Shown here in pieces: positions 51,177 through 60,410 of a DNA stretch of 64,000 nt. The stretch lies in the NCBI GenBank assembly GCA_016706365.1, contig JADJJU010000001.1, positions 62,001 to 126,000 on the forward strand. Reading direction: 5' to 3'. Position 1 is the first letter of the stretch, and each line of letters opens with the position of its first letter. The notes under the pieces are model-generated. The model saw only the letters and a program-made list of their open reading frames with translations. It did no database searches and had not been told where the DNA came from. Source of the DNA: Saprospiraceae bacterium (lineage in GTDB: Bacteria; Bacteroidota; Bacteroidia; Chitinophagales; Saprospiraceae). The position numbers and the translations under genes were made by a program.

Positions 51177-53567
51177 TTATTTCTTTTCGATTACATTCAC
51201 CTTATACTTCACTGAAGAGTTTGGTGGATTGGTATTGGTGATAACATCAATTGTTTTTTCCACCGGACCTGAGTCATCCTTGCTATCATACAAGACTTTA
51301 ATCTCTCCTTTTTGCCCTGCTTTTATTGGTCTTGTTGGCCATTCAATAGTAGAGCACTCACAACCCGAAGCCATTTCGATTATAAGGTCGGCATTCCCCG
51401 TATTTCTGAAAGTAAATATCATAGCCTTCTTCTCTCCTTTTCTGACTCTTCCAAGATTCTGACTAGGATTGTCAAATACGATCATGGGCTTTTGGCTTGC
51501 TTTTAATCTTTCCTGCTTTTCTCTTTGAAGTTGTTCCTGGCGAACCTGTTCAGCAGATTTGATCACCTCTTTCTTAACTTCTACCTGAGTTGGTCCTTCA
51601 ATAATTTTAAACTCTGTTCGTCTATTGTATTGATGATCATCGTCAGAGCATTTCACATCATTTATGCATTGATTCAATATTTGAGTTTCACCATACCCTA
51701 CTGCAACGATTTTTGATTCCGGTATTCCTTTATTTACCAGATATTTCTTAGCAGATTCCGCTCTTCTTTGAGACAATTTCATATTATATTCATCACTACC
51801 CTGAGCATCTGTATGAGCAGACAATTCGATTTTCATTTCAGGGTATTTGCTTAGAAGTGCAAACAAATCATTTAAATCCTCTTCTGCTGCTTTCAGAATC
51901 TTATCATCGTTCAGGTCGTAATATATTTTACTCATCCTGATAGGTTCATTCATGGTGATGATTTCAATCTCCGGCTGAATTTCCTTAGGAGTCAGAACAA
52001 ATTTTTTCTCGTATGTTTTAGGCTCCGTGACACCAACAGTATTAATCTTCAGTGTATCAGCATCATATCTTGGGTGCTCCGCGACAATAATATAGGATTT
52101 ATCGGGCGATAAAGACACATCAAAATTATTGCTTTCCATATTCCGGAGAGCAGCTACTTCCACTGGTGTTTCTCCCTGCATTTCGAAAAGCTTCACGCTT
52201 CCACCTTTCAATCCACCTCTTTTTTCACCGATAGTAGCCAACAAATTAACCTTTATTCTGGCTGGTGCAATAGAGAAAATATCATCACAGCAGGTCTTAC
52301 TTTTAAGGAATTTGGAACCTTCCCTGTTCGAAACGAGAAACCCATTTTCTCCGCTTTCATCCAGATAAAGCTGAAAATCATCCAAAGATGTATTGAATCC
52401 CTGACCCATATTTTTCACTGCAGACCATTCCGCACCATTCCATGTTGTATAATATAAGTCCAATCCACCGAATCCGGGATGACCATCCGAGGCAAAATAC
52501 AAGTTTCCATCTCTGTAAAAAGGGGTTACATCATCAAGGAAAGTATTGATTCCTTTACCAAGGTTCACAGGTTCAGCTACCTGACTGTCACCAAGTACTG
52601 TTGCAAAATAGAGGTCATATCCTCCTTCACCACCGGCTTTATTACTTGAAAAGAATAAAACTTCCCTTCCATAAAGCTCGCCCGTCGCAGGATGCCTGCT
52701 CAGGAATTCACCATTAACACCACCTAAAACTTCTTCGGCAGGACCCCAGTCCGCTCCTTCTTTTTTGGAAATATAAATTTTGCTTTCGATAATTTCATTG
52801 CCCAACATTACTGTTCGGGTGAAATACATATGCTGTAAATCCTTTGAAAATGAAGGACTGGCAGTGTGATATCCTATTCTGTTAATATGAAGTCCAAGTG
52901 GCTCGCCAGGACTCCATCCATCCGTTTCTGATAAAGTGGATTTGTATATTTTGGCTTCGTAATCCAATTCTTCATCAACTACCAGCAAAGAATCAGTACC
53001 GGTAGAAGTAAAATACATTTCATTTCTATTGTACAAAACTGGGCCTCCGTCAGATTCTTTTTTGTTGACTGTCTCCACCGGTTTTGCCTCCACAGGTTTG
53101 AAAGGCTTGAAATCGGCCATCTTATATATTCCTTCTACTTCAAGTCTTGCAATCCTTTTGAGTGAATCAATCTCCGTAGTCGAAATGAAACCCTGAAAAG
53201 CATCCGATGCTTCTTTGTACTTTCCAACATACTTTAGTGACTTAGCCTGGTAAAATGCAGCCTCGGGATATTCAACACTTGATTTTTTGCCTTTGGCTAA
53301 TCTGGTAAACCAGGTCTCAGCTCTGTTATAATCTCTTAGCATAAAATGCAGATGAGCAATTGTATATGCTATTTCATCTGAACGCTGCTCTTTGTATGCC
53401 TGCTCAAACCAATCCAATGCATTATAATAATCATTGGAATCCAAAGATTTATCTGCTGTTTCTATCATCACTTCATAACTATAACCCGTCATGGGCTGTG
53501 CCATAGCAGAAGTCGACAACAATAGAATTGCTATAATAAATTTTATGATTTTCAAATCCTTCATCAT
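51177..53567 (-). CDS. PorE-like OmpA-family protein with extra C-terminal DUF1573 domain
   Basis: The 796 residues begin with a signal peptide and TPR-like helices (about 30-130). PD40/WD40-like beta-propeller repeats follow (about 180-420, for example ELYGREVLFFSSNKAGGEGGYDLYF), then a short carboxypeptidase-regulatory-like part. The OmpA peptidoglycan-binding domain comes next (IELSAHTDAQGSDEYNMKLS, RRAESAKKYLVNKGI). This is the PorE order, a link between the type IX secretion ring and the cell wall. After a charged linker it adds a DUF1573-type beta-sandwich (NLGRVRKGEKKAMIFTFRNT, ASGCECSTIEWP), which PorE usually lacks. It is in one transcript with porP upstream. Confidence 0.85.
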   Translation of the reverse strand: MMKDLKIIKFIIAILLLSTSAMAQPMTGYSYEVMIETADKSLDSNDYYNALDWFEQAYKEQRSDEIAYTIAHLHFMLRDYNRAETWFTRLAKGKKSSVEYPEAAFYQAKSLKYVGKYKEASDAFQGFISTTEIDSLKRIARLEVEGIYKMADFKPFKPVEAKPVETVNKKESDGGPVLYNRNEMYFTSTGTDSLLVVDEELDYEAKIYKSTLSETDGWSPGEPLGLHINRIGYHTASPSFSKDLQHMYFTRTVMLGNEIIESKIYISKKEGADWGPAEEVLGGVNGEFLSRHPATGELYGREVLFFSSNKAGGEGGYDLYFATVLGDSQVAEPVNLGKGINTFLDDVTPFYRDGNLYFASDGHPGFGGLDLYYTTWNGAEWSAVKNMGQGFNTSLDDFQLYLDESGENGFLVSNREGSKFLKSKTCCDDIFSIAPARIKVNLLATIGEKRGGLKGGSVKLFEMQGETPVEVAALRNMESNNFDVSLSPDKSYIIVAEHPRYDADTLKINTVGVTEPKTYEKKFVLTPKEIQPEIEIITMNEPIRMSKIYYDLNDDKILKAAEEDLNDLFALLSKYPEMKIELSAHTDAQGSDEYNMKLSQRRAESAKKYLVNKGIPESKIVAVGYGETQILNQCINDVKCSDDDHQYNRRTEFKIIEGPTQVEVKKEVIKSAEQVRQEQLQREKQERLKASQKPMIVFDNPSQNLGRVRKGEKKAMIFTFRNTGNADLIIEMASGCECSTIEWPTRPIKAGQKGEIKVLYDSKDDSGPVEKTIDVITNTNPPNSSVKYKVNVIEKK

Positions 53568-53597
53568 GGATTATGTCCTTTTAATCAATTGATAATA

Positions 53598-54608
53598 TTA
53601 AAACCTTGGGCAGAAAATAACCGGTTTAACAGTTGGCTTTTTTACTACTCTTACGATATAAGATACTGCTAGTTCGAATGCAGTTCCGGCTCCAAGTTTG
53701 GACGCATTTAAATCATATGCAAGTCCCACCTTAAATGTTTTATAATCTACTCCTACATAAGGAATGATTGCATCCTGCAAGCGATATCCCAAACCAACAA
53801 GAAGTGTCAATTGTTCTTCCGGATTGATTACATATCCTCCAATTGCCTGGAGCAACAATTCATACTGGCTATCCATATATTGAAACTGTACAGCAGGTCT
53901 CACTTTAAAACGCTCATTCATAGTGGTTTCTGCTGCGGCATAGCCTACAAATCTAAGGGGCAATCTATATCCACCACCGCCCGCACTCAATACAGTGGCT
54001 CTGCCCCTGCTTACGTGGGCCGCAGAAATACCGGCATGAATTTTATCATCTCCTGTCAATTTCTGGGTATAAACAATTCCTACATTCACATCAGTATATC
54101 TGGTATTATCCCCGGATATATTACCTTCATCTAAACTAGGCCCTCCTGATTCAATGCCGTCAAAAAATGTCAGGTTTTGAATATCGTTTACCTGCTTTTG
54201 TCCTATTCCGTATTGCAGTCCTACAGATAGTACCTGTTTGGCAGTTTTTCCAAGACCCAGGTGATATGCGGCTGAGAACCAAAGTCCGCCTGTAGTCAGA
54301 TTACCGTTTCCGGCTTTATCCTGGTATAAAACACCACCGGCGCCTACCCAGTCTTGTTTGCGGAAGCCTCTTATTACAGGCGCATCAATATAAAATGAGG
54401 GCGTTCTGTAAGATTTATTAAGAATTCCTCCCCATTGACTCCTGTAAATCCCACCTAATCTCATTGTACCCAAAAAATTTCCGGTAAGACCGGGATTGGT
54501 GGTGAGGGGAGACATGTGGAATTGAGAAAAATGTATATCCTGAGCGTCCAGACGCAACTGTAAGCCGACAAAAACGATTATTGTAAGTGTAAGTAGTTTA
54601 ATTCTCAT
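53598..54608 (-). CDS. PorP/SprF-family type IX secretion membrane protein
   Basis: The start MRIKLLTLTIIVFVGLQLRL gives a signal peptide; 31 upstream codons in frame are dropped. The mature protein opens QDIHFSQFHMSPLTTNPGLTG, the hallmark of PorP/SprF. A porin-like barrel follows (GGIYRSQW, YHLGLGKTAKQVLSVGLQYG). Such proteins anchor or help export particular T9SS cargo at the outer membrane. It is 30 bases upstream of the PorE-like gene. T9SS substrates are encoded in this same window. Confidence 0.9.
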   Translation of the reverse strand: MRIKLLTLTIIVFVGLQLRLDAQDIHFSQFHMSPLTTNPGLTGNFLGTMRLGGIYRSQWGGILNKSYRTPSFYIDAPVIRGFRKQDWVGAGGVLYQDKAGNGNLTTGGLWFSAAYHLGLGKTAKQVLSVGLQYGIGQKQVNDIQNLTFFDGIESGGPSLDEGNISGDNTRYTDVNVGIVYTQKLTGDDKIHAGISAAHVSRGRATVLSAGGGGYRLPLRFVGYAAAETTMNERFKVRPAVQFQYMDSQYELLLQAIGGYVINPEEQLTLLVGLGYRLQDAIIPYVGVDYKTFKVGLAYDLNASKLGAGTAFELAVSYIVRVVKKPTVKPVIFCPRF

Positions 54609-54665
54609 AGATTTGTTTATCGTAATATGACAATTCGGGGTGGAAAGATACCATAATTTATTTAC

Positions 54666-55715
54666 ATGATACAAATGAGCAAAATCAAAATGCACACTCA
54701 TAAAAGTACGTTACAAACAAGGTTTTTTTCCCTCTCAGGACATACAACGCAGGCAGGTATCATTCTGTTATACATTTTCTGCGCCTTAATCCCTAAAAAT
54801 CTATCTGCACAATCATTTTTCGAGCCTTCTGATACTTTTAATAAAAAAAGATTTTATCCAATTGCTATTTCCGGCGCTGCGATTACCGTCGGTGCATTTA
54901 TTGCCCTGGACAAGGTCTGGTATTCTCAGCAACAAACAGGAAATTTCCGATTATTCAATGATTATGGCGAATGGGGAAATAAAGATAAATGGGGACATAG
55001 TACTTCCGCTTACTATGAATCAGCAGTGGTATATCAGGTCGCCAAATGGACCGGAATGTCAAAAAATGCGGCTATCTGGTCAGGATTTGGAGTGGCTTCG
55101 GCATTTCAACTGACATTTGAAATTATGGATGGACATATAGAAACATATGGCTTTTCGATTCCGGATGTAGCCTTTAATACCTTAGGAGCAGGCACTTTTG
55201 CTATCCAACAGTTGATCTGGGACAAACAATGGATTCAATATAAAATGTCTACAAGATTTAGACAATATCCTGATACACCTCTGCTTTCTGCATCCGGTAA
55301 TGCAACAGATTTACTTTCAAGGAGAGCATCAGATCTATATGGGAAGACACATGGAGATCGATTTCTGAAGGATTACAATGCCCTGAATTATTGGGTATCA
55401 GTTTTTCCCGGAGAAATATATATCACGGAAAAAATCAAATGGCCGGAATGGCTTGGTATTTCATTCGGTCACAGTGCTGAAAACATTTTTGGTGCTAATA
55501 GCAATTCATGGACCTGGCAAAATGAACTGTATACTTTTCCTGAAGAACGATACAGGCAATATTTTCTGTCTCTGGATATAGACTGGACAAAAATTCCGGT
55601 CAGATCTCCCTTCCTAAAGTCACTATTTAATGCGCTTCAATTTGTAAAAATTCCTTTCCCGACGCTGGAATGGACCTCACAGGGCAAATTCAGAGGACAT
55701 TTGTTGTTTTTCTAA
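54666..55715 (+). CDS. DUF2279 family membrane-associated protein
   Basis: The frame encodes 349 residues. The first Met gives a long polar lead; MHTHKSTL at 54690 is an equal candidate. A hydrophobic segment ends LIPKNLSAQS. Then come FYPIAISGAAITVGAFIALD, DKWGHSTSAYYESAVVYQ with the conserved His, SAFQLTFEIMDGHIETYGFSIPD and AFNTLGAG, the core of DUF2279. The family is predicted periplasmic or membrane-embedded and of unknown function. Confidence 0.75.
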   Translation: MIQMSKIKMHTHKSTLQTRFFSLSGHTTQAGIILLYIFCALIPKNLSAQSFFEPSDTFNKKRFYPIAISGAAITVGAFIALDKVWYSQQQTGNFRLFNDYGEWGNKDKWGHSTSAYYESAVVYQVAKWTGMSKNAAIWSGFGVASAFQLTFEIMDGHIETYGFSIPDVAFNTLGAGTFAIQQLIWDKQWIQYKMSTRFRQYPDTPLLSASGNATDLLSRRASDLYGKTHGDRFLKDYNALNYWVSVFPGEIYITEKIKWPEWLGISFGHSAENIFGANSNSWTWQNELYTFPEERYRQYFLSLDIDWTKIPVRSPFLKSLFNALQFVKIPFPTLEWTSQGKFRGHLLFF

Positions 55716-55719
55716 CAAC

Positions 55720-56553
55720 TTATTCCACTAAATGAATTCCATCTTCTTTCAGGGTGATCAACCTTGCCTTATATAAACTTCCGACTGCCTTTTTAAAGGT
55801 CTTCTTGCTCATACCCATTACTTTAGAAATCTCTTCCGGAGTACTCTTGTCATGCAATGGCAGGAATCCCTTGTAATATTTAATGGCTTCCAATAAATCT
55901 TCAGCGCTTTCATCGATATGCTCGTGACCTGGCTTTCTAAGCAATAAATCAATCCTGTTATCAGGTCTTATTTGTTTTACAAATGCATTTCTGCTGAAGC
56001 CAATCGGCATTGGTTCGAAGATTTCAGAATGATATAGAAGTCCCCTGAACTGCTGATTAACAATTGCGTTGTAGCCCAGCTCAGTCTTTTCATAAATCAA
56101 AATCTCTACTTCATCTCCGGTTTTTAAACCCGAGACTACCGGCTTAACAAACTTATTGATTAAGGCCGAACCTACCATCCTGCCACTGACTTTATCAATG
56201 AACATATGAATGACATAATTGCGGCCTGCAATCATTCTTTTGGCTTGTTCTCTGAAAGGGATTAATAAGTCTTTGTCGACACCGATATCCACAAATGCCC
56301 CGATCGCTACCACAGAGCTGACTTTCAGATACCCAAATTTGCCAACAGTCAAAAGCGGTGTTTTTGTGGTGGCGATAGGTCTGTTCTGATCATCTTTATA
56401 AATAAATGCATCAATTACATCATCGATCTCAAACCCCGGAGGAGCATATTTAAAGGGCAACAAAACATCATCTCCTTCTTCATTACCCAGAAACAATCCT
56501 GATCCGGTCTCTCTGAGAATGGACATTTGTTGTATTTCACCGATTTTTAACAT
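55720..56553 (-). CDS. CvfB-like S1 RNA-binding protein
   Basis: The 277 residues contain serial S1-like OB folds (SGLFLGNEEGDDVLLPFKYAP; VGKFGYLKVSSVVAIGAFVDIGVDKDLLIPF; YNAIVNQQFRGLLYHSEIF) and a C-terminal winged helix (SKVMGMSKKTFKKAVGSLYKARLI). This is the CvfB/YitL build, an RNA-binding post-transcriptional regulator of virulence factors in staphylococci. The frame is complete. Confidence 0.85.
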   Translation of the reverse strand: MLKIGEIQQMSILRETGSGLFLGNEEGDDVLLPFKYAPPGFEIDDVIDAFIYKDDQNRPIATTKTPLLTVGKFGYLKVSSVVAIGAFVDIGVDKDLLIPFREQAKRMIAGRNYVIHMFIDKVSGRMVGSALINKFVKPVVSGLKTGDEVEILIYEKTELGYNAIVNQQFRGLLYHSEIFEPMPIGFSRNAFVKQIRPDNRIDLLLRKPGHEHIDESAEDLLEAIKYYKGFLPLHDKSTPEEISKVMGMSKKTFKKAVGSLYKARLITLKEDGIHLVE

Positions 56554-56635
56554 AATATCAATATAAGCTGCAAAGCTAATGCTTATTGAACAATAAGGAA
56601 CCTGATGGTTTCGAATGAATTAAATGGCAGGTATT

Positions 56636-57310
56636 TTAATCAGTTATGTCCCTACAAGGAATTATATCTGAAAGATTATCAATTAGAATATGTCCATTAG
56701 TATAATACTCTATGCCTTCAGGAAAATATGCACTGAGAAAAATATAAGAAAAGTCTTGTGTGGGAATAAACTCAAAAACATACTCTATCCATTCATGATG
56801 ATCAACTGGAGTTGAAGCATTTAAGATTTCAAGCTCGGGATCATCGGGGCTATTTCCTCCCAAAATTTGAATAATGGTGGCAGCTAAAAAATCAATATTA
56901 TCATTTGGGTTTGATCTTGTTGCAGATGTATACTCCAATGATTTTGCAAGATATATTGAAATTTGGTAACAAACATTTGGCAGCAGAGGGTTACTGAGCT
57001 GTTGATAAACTGTTTCAAATGTGCCATCACCTCGTGTTACCATTCCCAGATAAGTAGACCCATGATAAGCCGCTCTATTAACCTTAAAGCCTCCTCCAGG
57101 TTGAACATCTGCTGCCGTGTTACCAGGAAAATCCAAACTTCCCCAACCCTGTGGTGGCATACAGCACCGGGGTTTATCCTCTAAGGAAGGATTTTCCAGA
57201 CGAATTGTATCCTGTGCCCGAATTTCTGAACTAAAAAAAGAAAACAGGATCAAAATAAGTATGAATATCAACATTCTGCCAGTAAGATTAAAAGAAATCA
57301 AGCAACTCAT
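56636..57310 (-). CDS. Secreted protein with Bacteroidota carbohydrate-binding-like domain
   Basis: The 224 residues have a hydrophobic signal (about 10-32). One domain then starts ENPSLEDKPRCCMPPQGWGS, with GNTAADVQPGG, YLGMVTRGDGTFETVYQQL, CYQISIYLAKS and GHILIDNLSDIIPC. I recognise this domain as the N-terminal part of OmpA-type proteins in Bacteroidota; here the OmpA part is missing and the gene ends soon after. It could be a truncated relative or a stand-alone surface protein. Confidence 0.7.
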   Translation of the reverse strand: MSCLISFNLTGRMLIFILILILFSFFSSEIRAQDTIRLENPSLEDKPRCCMPPQGWGSLDFPGNTAADVQPGGGFKVNRAAYHGSTYLGMVTRGDGTFETVYQQLSNPLLPNVCYQISIYLAKSLEYTSATRSNPNDNIDFLAATIIQILGGNSPDDPELEILNASTPVDHHEWIEYVFEFIPTQDFSYIFLSAYFPEGIEYYTNGHILIDNLSDIIPCRDITD

Positions 57311-57320
57311 TTATATTTAT

Positions 57321-57611
57321 TTATATATTATTATTTTTCGAATATTTATTTTTAATGCTTATCCCCCTCAGTTTGAGTACCAGGATAGTTCCTGTCAGAA
57401 AGGATGCAATTAAATTAGCCAGGATTAAGGGTAGATCACTTATGTACCACCCATAAATAAACCAACAGATTGTTCCTGAAAACATCATGGAAAAGGTAGC
57501 TAATGAAAGATCTTCAGTTGATTTAGTTCTTATAGTTTTTACGGCCTGTGGAACAAATGCGCCGGTGGTTAAGAAGGCAGCCACCAGACCTATTATGGAA
57601 ATGAAATTCAT
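57321..57611 (-). CDS. SemiSWEET sugar transporter
   Basis: The 96 residues form three transmembrane helices. The PQ-loop motif is GAFVPQAVKTIRTKSTEDLS, followed by CWFIYGWYISDLPLILANLI. This matches bacterial SemiSWEETs, which dimerise to move sugars by facilitated diffusion. It ends about ten bases before the secreted-domain gene on the same strand. Confidence 0.9.
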   Translation of the reverse strand: MNFISIIGLVAAFLTTGAFVPQAVKTIRTKSTEDLSLATFSMMFSGTICWFIYGWYISDLPLILANLIASFLTGTILVLKLRGISIKNKYSKNNNI

Positions 57612-57673
57612 TATTTTTTGTAAAAATACGTAAAAGGAATTCTTTTATTATCCTGCTATTAACTAATGGTCTA

Positions 57674-57909
57674 ATGTTATGTACTCAAAATATAATTACA
57701 TTAAAGCAGAGTATGAATTATATTCAAATTTTCAACATTGTTCAGGAAAATGATAGTTATATAAGAATTACAGAAATCGAAGATATCCAGGAAGGTCATT
57801 CAACTTGTCAAGATTTCATCTGGAATTTTCCTGTGCATTACAGGATCATTTAGGAAGGAAAATTACTATACAAAATGGAAGTGCCGTTATTACATTTCCG
57901 CTTAATTGA
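57674..57909 (+). CDS. Possible small frameshifted gene
   Basis: An ATG at 57674 starts a 59-codon frame (LCTQNIITLKQSMNYIQIF...). In the next frame a better-looking end follows (FHLEFSCALQDHLGRKITIQ, then a stop near 57909). Joined by one indel they would form about 78 residues. I recognise no family. The rest of 57612-58075 holds no other gene or repeat that I can support. Confidence 0.25.
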
Positions 57910-58075
57910 TAAGTTTGGTGTAATTTTTAGGATATAGTGCTTTAATAATTGATCCCTGTATAAATATTGTGTTTGCAAATACAAGTTAAAGTACAACAGG
58001 CTATATTTACTTGAGTCAGCGTTCATTATTTCCAGATTGCAAATGATTTTAACTCCAAATTAAAACAGACAGCTT

Positions 58076-58600
58076 ATGAAAATCCTTATTCATCCTTCTT
58101 CTATCTTTCCAAAACTGATTTGTTTACTTTTCCTATTCAGTATTCCGCTTGCTACTCAAAGTCAAAGTCTGGAGCTATATAATGTCAAATCGAATAAAAC
58201 CAAGTCTATAGTCAGTACAAACAATGTGACAATTTTTACCCGAAATCCTAAAATGGATAAGATAAAAGGGAAATTGGAACTGCTGAATGATACTACGATT
58301 TTGATTAATAACTTTCCGATCCCCATTAATGATATTACTGCAATTAATGTCATTACCCCTACATCCCAGATGTTGGGATATATATTTGCCGGAGTAAGTG
58401 CCCTATATCTGACTATAGGAATAATTACCTTATCGAATGTAAGTTCTGCAGGATTTTTTGGCGGCATTCTGGCTGAGGTTTTTGGAACCACTTCAGTTGT
58501 AGTAGGTATAGGTGCTGCAATACCGGCGATTCGCTACCTTTTCTTTGGCAAGACTTACAGGAAAAATGCGGGATGGGTACTTCAGGTTCCAGGGCCTTAA
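58076..58600 (+). CDS. Secreted or membrane protein of unknown function
   Basis: The 174 residues have a signal peptide ending LATQSQSLEL. A short domain follows (KIKGKLELLNDTTILINNFPIPINDITAI), and then two hydrophobic segments (about 98-120 and 125-155) before a charged end FFGKTYRKNAGWVLQ. The LLNDTTILIN/ITAINVI pattern is common in small Bacteroidota proteins predicted to sense or be embedded in the envelope. Function is unknown. Confidence 0.65.
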   Translation: MKILIHPSSIFPKLICLLFLFSIPLATQSQSLELYNVKSNKTKSIVSTNNVTIFTRNPKMDKIKGKLELLNDTTILINNFPIPINDITAINVITPTSQMLGYIFAGVSALYLTIGIITLSNVSSAGFFGGILAEVFGTTSVVVGIGAAIPAIRYLFFGKTYRKNAGWVLQVPGP

Positions 58601-58707
58601 AGCGCGGTATTTAATTACAAAAGTCAAGCAAAATCTTTATTTCAAGGATATCAGACCGCTGAACGGTTTAATGGCTTATATTTGCCACGAATCATTCTAA
58701 ACCCTTT

Positions 58708-59976
58708 ATGAGTTCTTCTGAAATTTATGTTGCCTCTGAAATTGGAAATCTAAAAAAAGTAATTGTTCACAGGCCTGATAGTGGTATCTCCCGGATCAGC
58801 CCTAAAAAATCTGAGGGCCTTTTATTCGACGACATTGTCCATTTGCCTCAGATGCAGCGGGAACACGATATATTCACTGCAGTATTGAGAGCCCTTCTTG
58901 ATGATGATCAGGTTTTATATATTGAACAATTGCTTTTGGAATCCCTTATTCATGCTCCGGAAAAGACAGAAGAATTAGTAAAGATGATAATAGATTATGA
59001 GGAACTTCCATCCTCATACACTGAATTATTACAGTCTCTGCCCAATGATGTCCTGGCAGATGTATTGATATCAGGGTATCTTGAATCCCAGGATCATATA
59101 TTCTTTGACCCTATTCCCAATTTCATTTTCACAAGAGATATTGCGGTGGTAGTTAAAGACCATGTCATTATCACAAAAGCTGCCAAACAAGCAAGATATC
59201 GCGAAAACATTCTGACCAGATTTATATTCTGGGCACATCCCATGTTTGCAGACTTGCAGGAATCCGGGAAAATTATTAATCTCAACAGAGTAGACCTTTT
59301 CCCTCCTTCCAAAAAAGGTGAAATCGTTTCTATAGAAGGTGGTGATATGATGATGCTGGAAGGAGAATATTTACTAATAGGAAGCAGTGAACGAACTACT
59401 GAACATGCTATTCATTCGCTGAAAGCCGCTCTTTTTGAGAAAGATGTCATCAAGAATGTAGTTCTGGTAAATATTCCAAACGAACGATCATTCATGCATA
59501 TTGATACCTTGTTCACGAGGATACATTACAATCATATAGTAGCTTTCAAGCCCATTGTGTATGAAGGGATGAGCTCTAATGTGGTGGTTTACCGATCCAA
59601 TGGAACAAGTAAATCTTATCCATCCATAAAAGAATTTATTCTGAATGAAATCAATTCCAGCATGGAGTTTATTTTTGCCGGAAACGGAGAATCACCTTAT
59701 CAGGAAAGAGAACAATGGACAGATGGATGCAATCTTGTAGCTATCAGACCGGGTCTTGCAATTACTTACGACAGGAATCCAAAGACAGAAGAAGCATTCC
59801 GGTCATTCGGATATAATATTCTTCCTGCAAATGAATTTCTTGAAGGAGTAAAGAGTGGGGCAATCGATCCTAAATCTTTGACCAATACAATTATAACACT
59901 TCCATCCAGTGAATTATCCAGAGCCAGAGGTGGATCGCATTGTATGACATGTCCGCTGAGCCGGGACGATTTATAG
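58708..59976 (+). CDS. arcA: Arginine deiminase-like protein
   Basis: The 422 residues have the guanidino-modifying enzyme fold: GNLKKVIVHRPDSG at the start, PNFIFTRDIA with a catalytic Asp, SIEGGDMM, SFMHIDTLFT with the catalytic His, and GGSHCMTCPL with the nucleophilic Cys (C412). This full set supports activity as arginine deiminase (arginine to citrulline plus ammonia). Genes for the rest of the pathway (carbamate kinase, transporter) are not adjacent, so its use for energy is open. The thioesterase gene follows by 17 bases. Confidence 0.85.
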   Translation: MSSSEIYVASEIGNLKKVIVHRPDSGISRISPKKSEGLLFDDIVHLPQMQREHDIFTAVLRALLDDDQVLYIEQLLLESLIHAPEKTEELVKMIIDYEELPSSYTELLQSLPNDVLADVLISGYLESQDHIFFDPIPNFIFTRDIAVVVKDHVIITKAAKQARYRENILTRFIFWAHPMFADLQESGKIINLNRVDLFPPSKKGEIVSIEGGDMMMLEGEYLLIGSSERTTEHAIHSLKAALFEKDVIKNVVLVNIPNERSFMHIDTLFTRIHYNHIVAFKPIVYEGMSSNVVVYRSNGTSKSYPSIKEFILNEINSSMEFIFAGNGESPYQEREQWTDGCNLVAIRPGLAITYDRNPKTEEAFRSFGYNILPANEFLEGVKSGAIDPKSLTNTIITLPSSELSRARGGSHCMTCPLSRDDL

Positions 59977-59993
59977 TTTAAAATTTACTCCGG

Positions 59994-60410
59994 ATGTTCG
60001 TTCATGAAATGTCGATACGAGTCAGATATGGAGAGACCGACCAAATGGGATATCTGTATTATGGTCATTATGCTGCCTATTTTGAAGTTGGAAGAGTAGA
60101 GGCATTGAGATCCCTGGGACTTAGTTATAAAGAGCTTGAGGAAAAGTCAGGTATTATGATGCCAGTGATGTCTATGCAGGTGAGATATCTGAGACCCGGA
60201 TTCTATGATGAGTTACTCAAATTGCAAACTTCTATTCGGAAATTACCTGATAATGATATCACATTTCATTATGAAGTATTCAATGAAAAGAATGAATTAA
60301 TCAATGCTGCATCGGTAAAACTCTGCTTTATTTTAGCTGTTGACAGAACTACAGTGCCCGTTCCACGTTCCATAGTTGAAGCTTTAAATCCATACTTTGA
60401 CCAAAAATAA
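59994..60410 (+). CDS. YbgC-like acyl-CoA thioesterase
   Basis: The 138 residues form a hot-dog fold with VRYGETDQMGYLYYGHYAAYFEVGRVEALR, where the Asp in ETDQMG is the usual catalytic residue and is followed by the conserved YYGHY. It likely hydrolyses short acyl-CoA or acyl-ACP. The next gene starts inside its last codons. Confidence 0.9.
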   Translation: MFVHEMSIRVRYGETDQMGYLYYGHYAAYFEVGRVEALRSLGLSYKELEEKSGIMMPVMSMQVRYLRPGFYDELLKLQTSIRKLPDNDITFHYEVFNEKNELINAASVKLCFILAVDRTTVPVPRSIVEALNPYFDQK

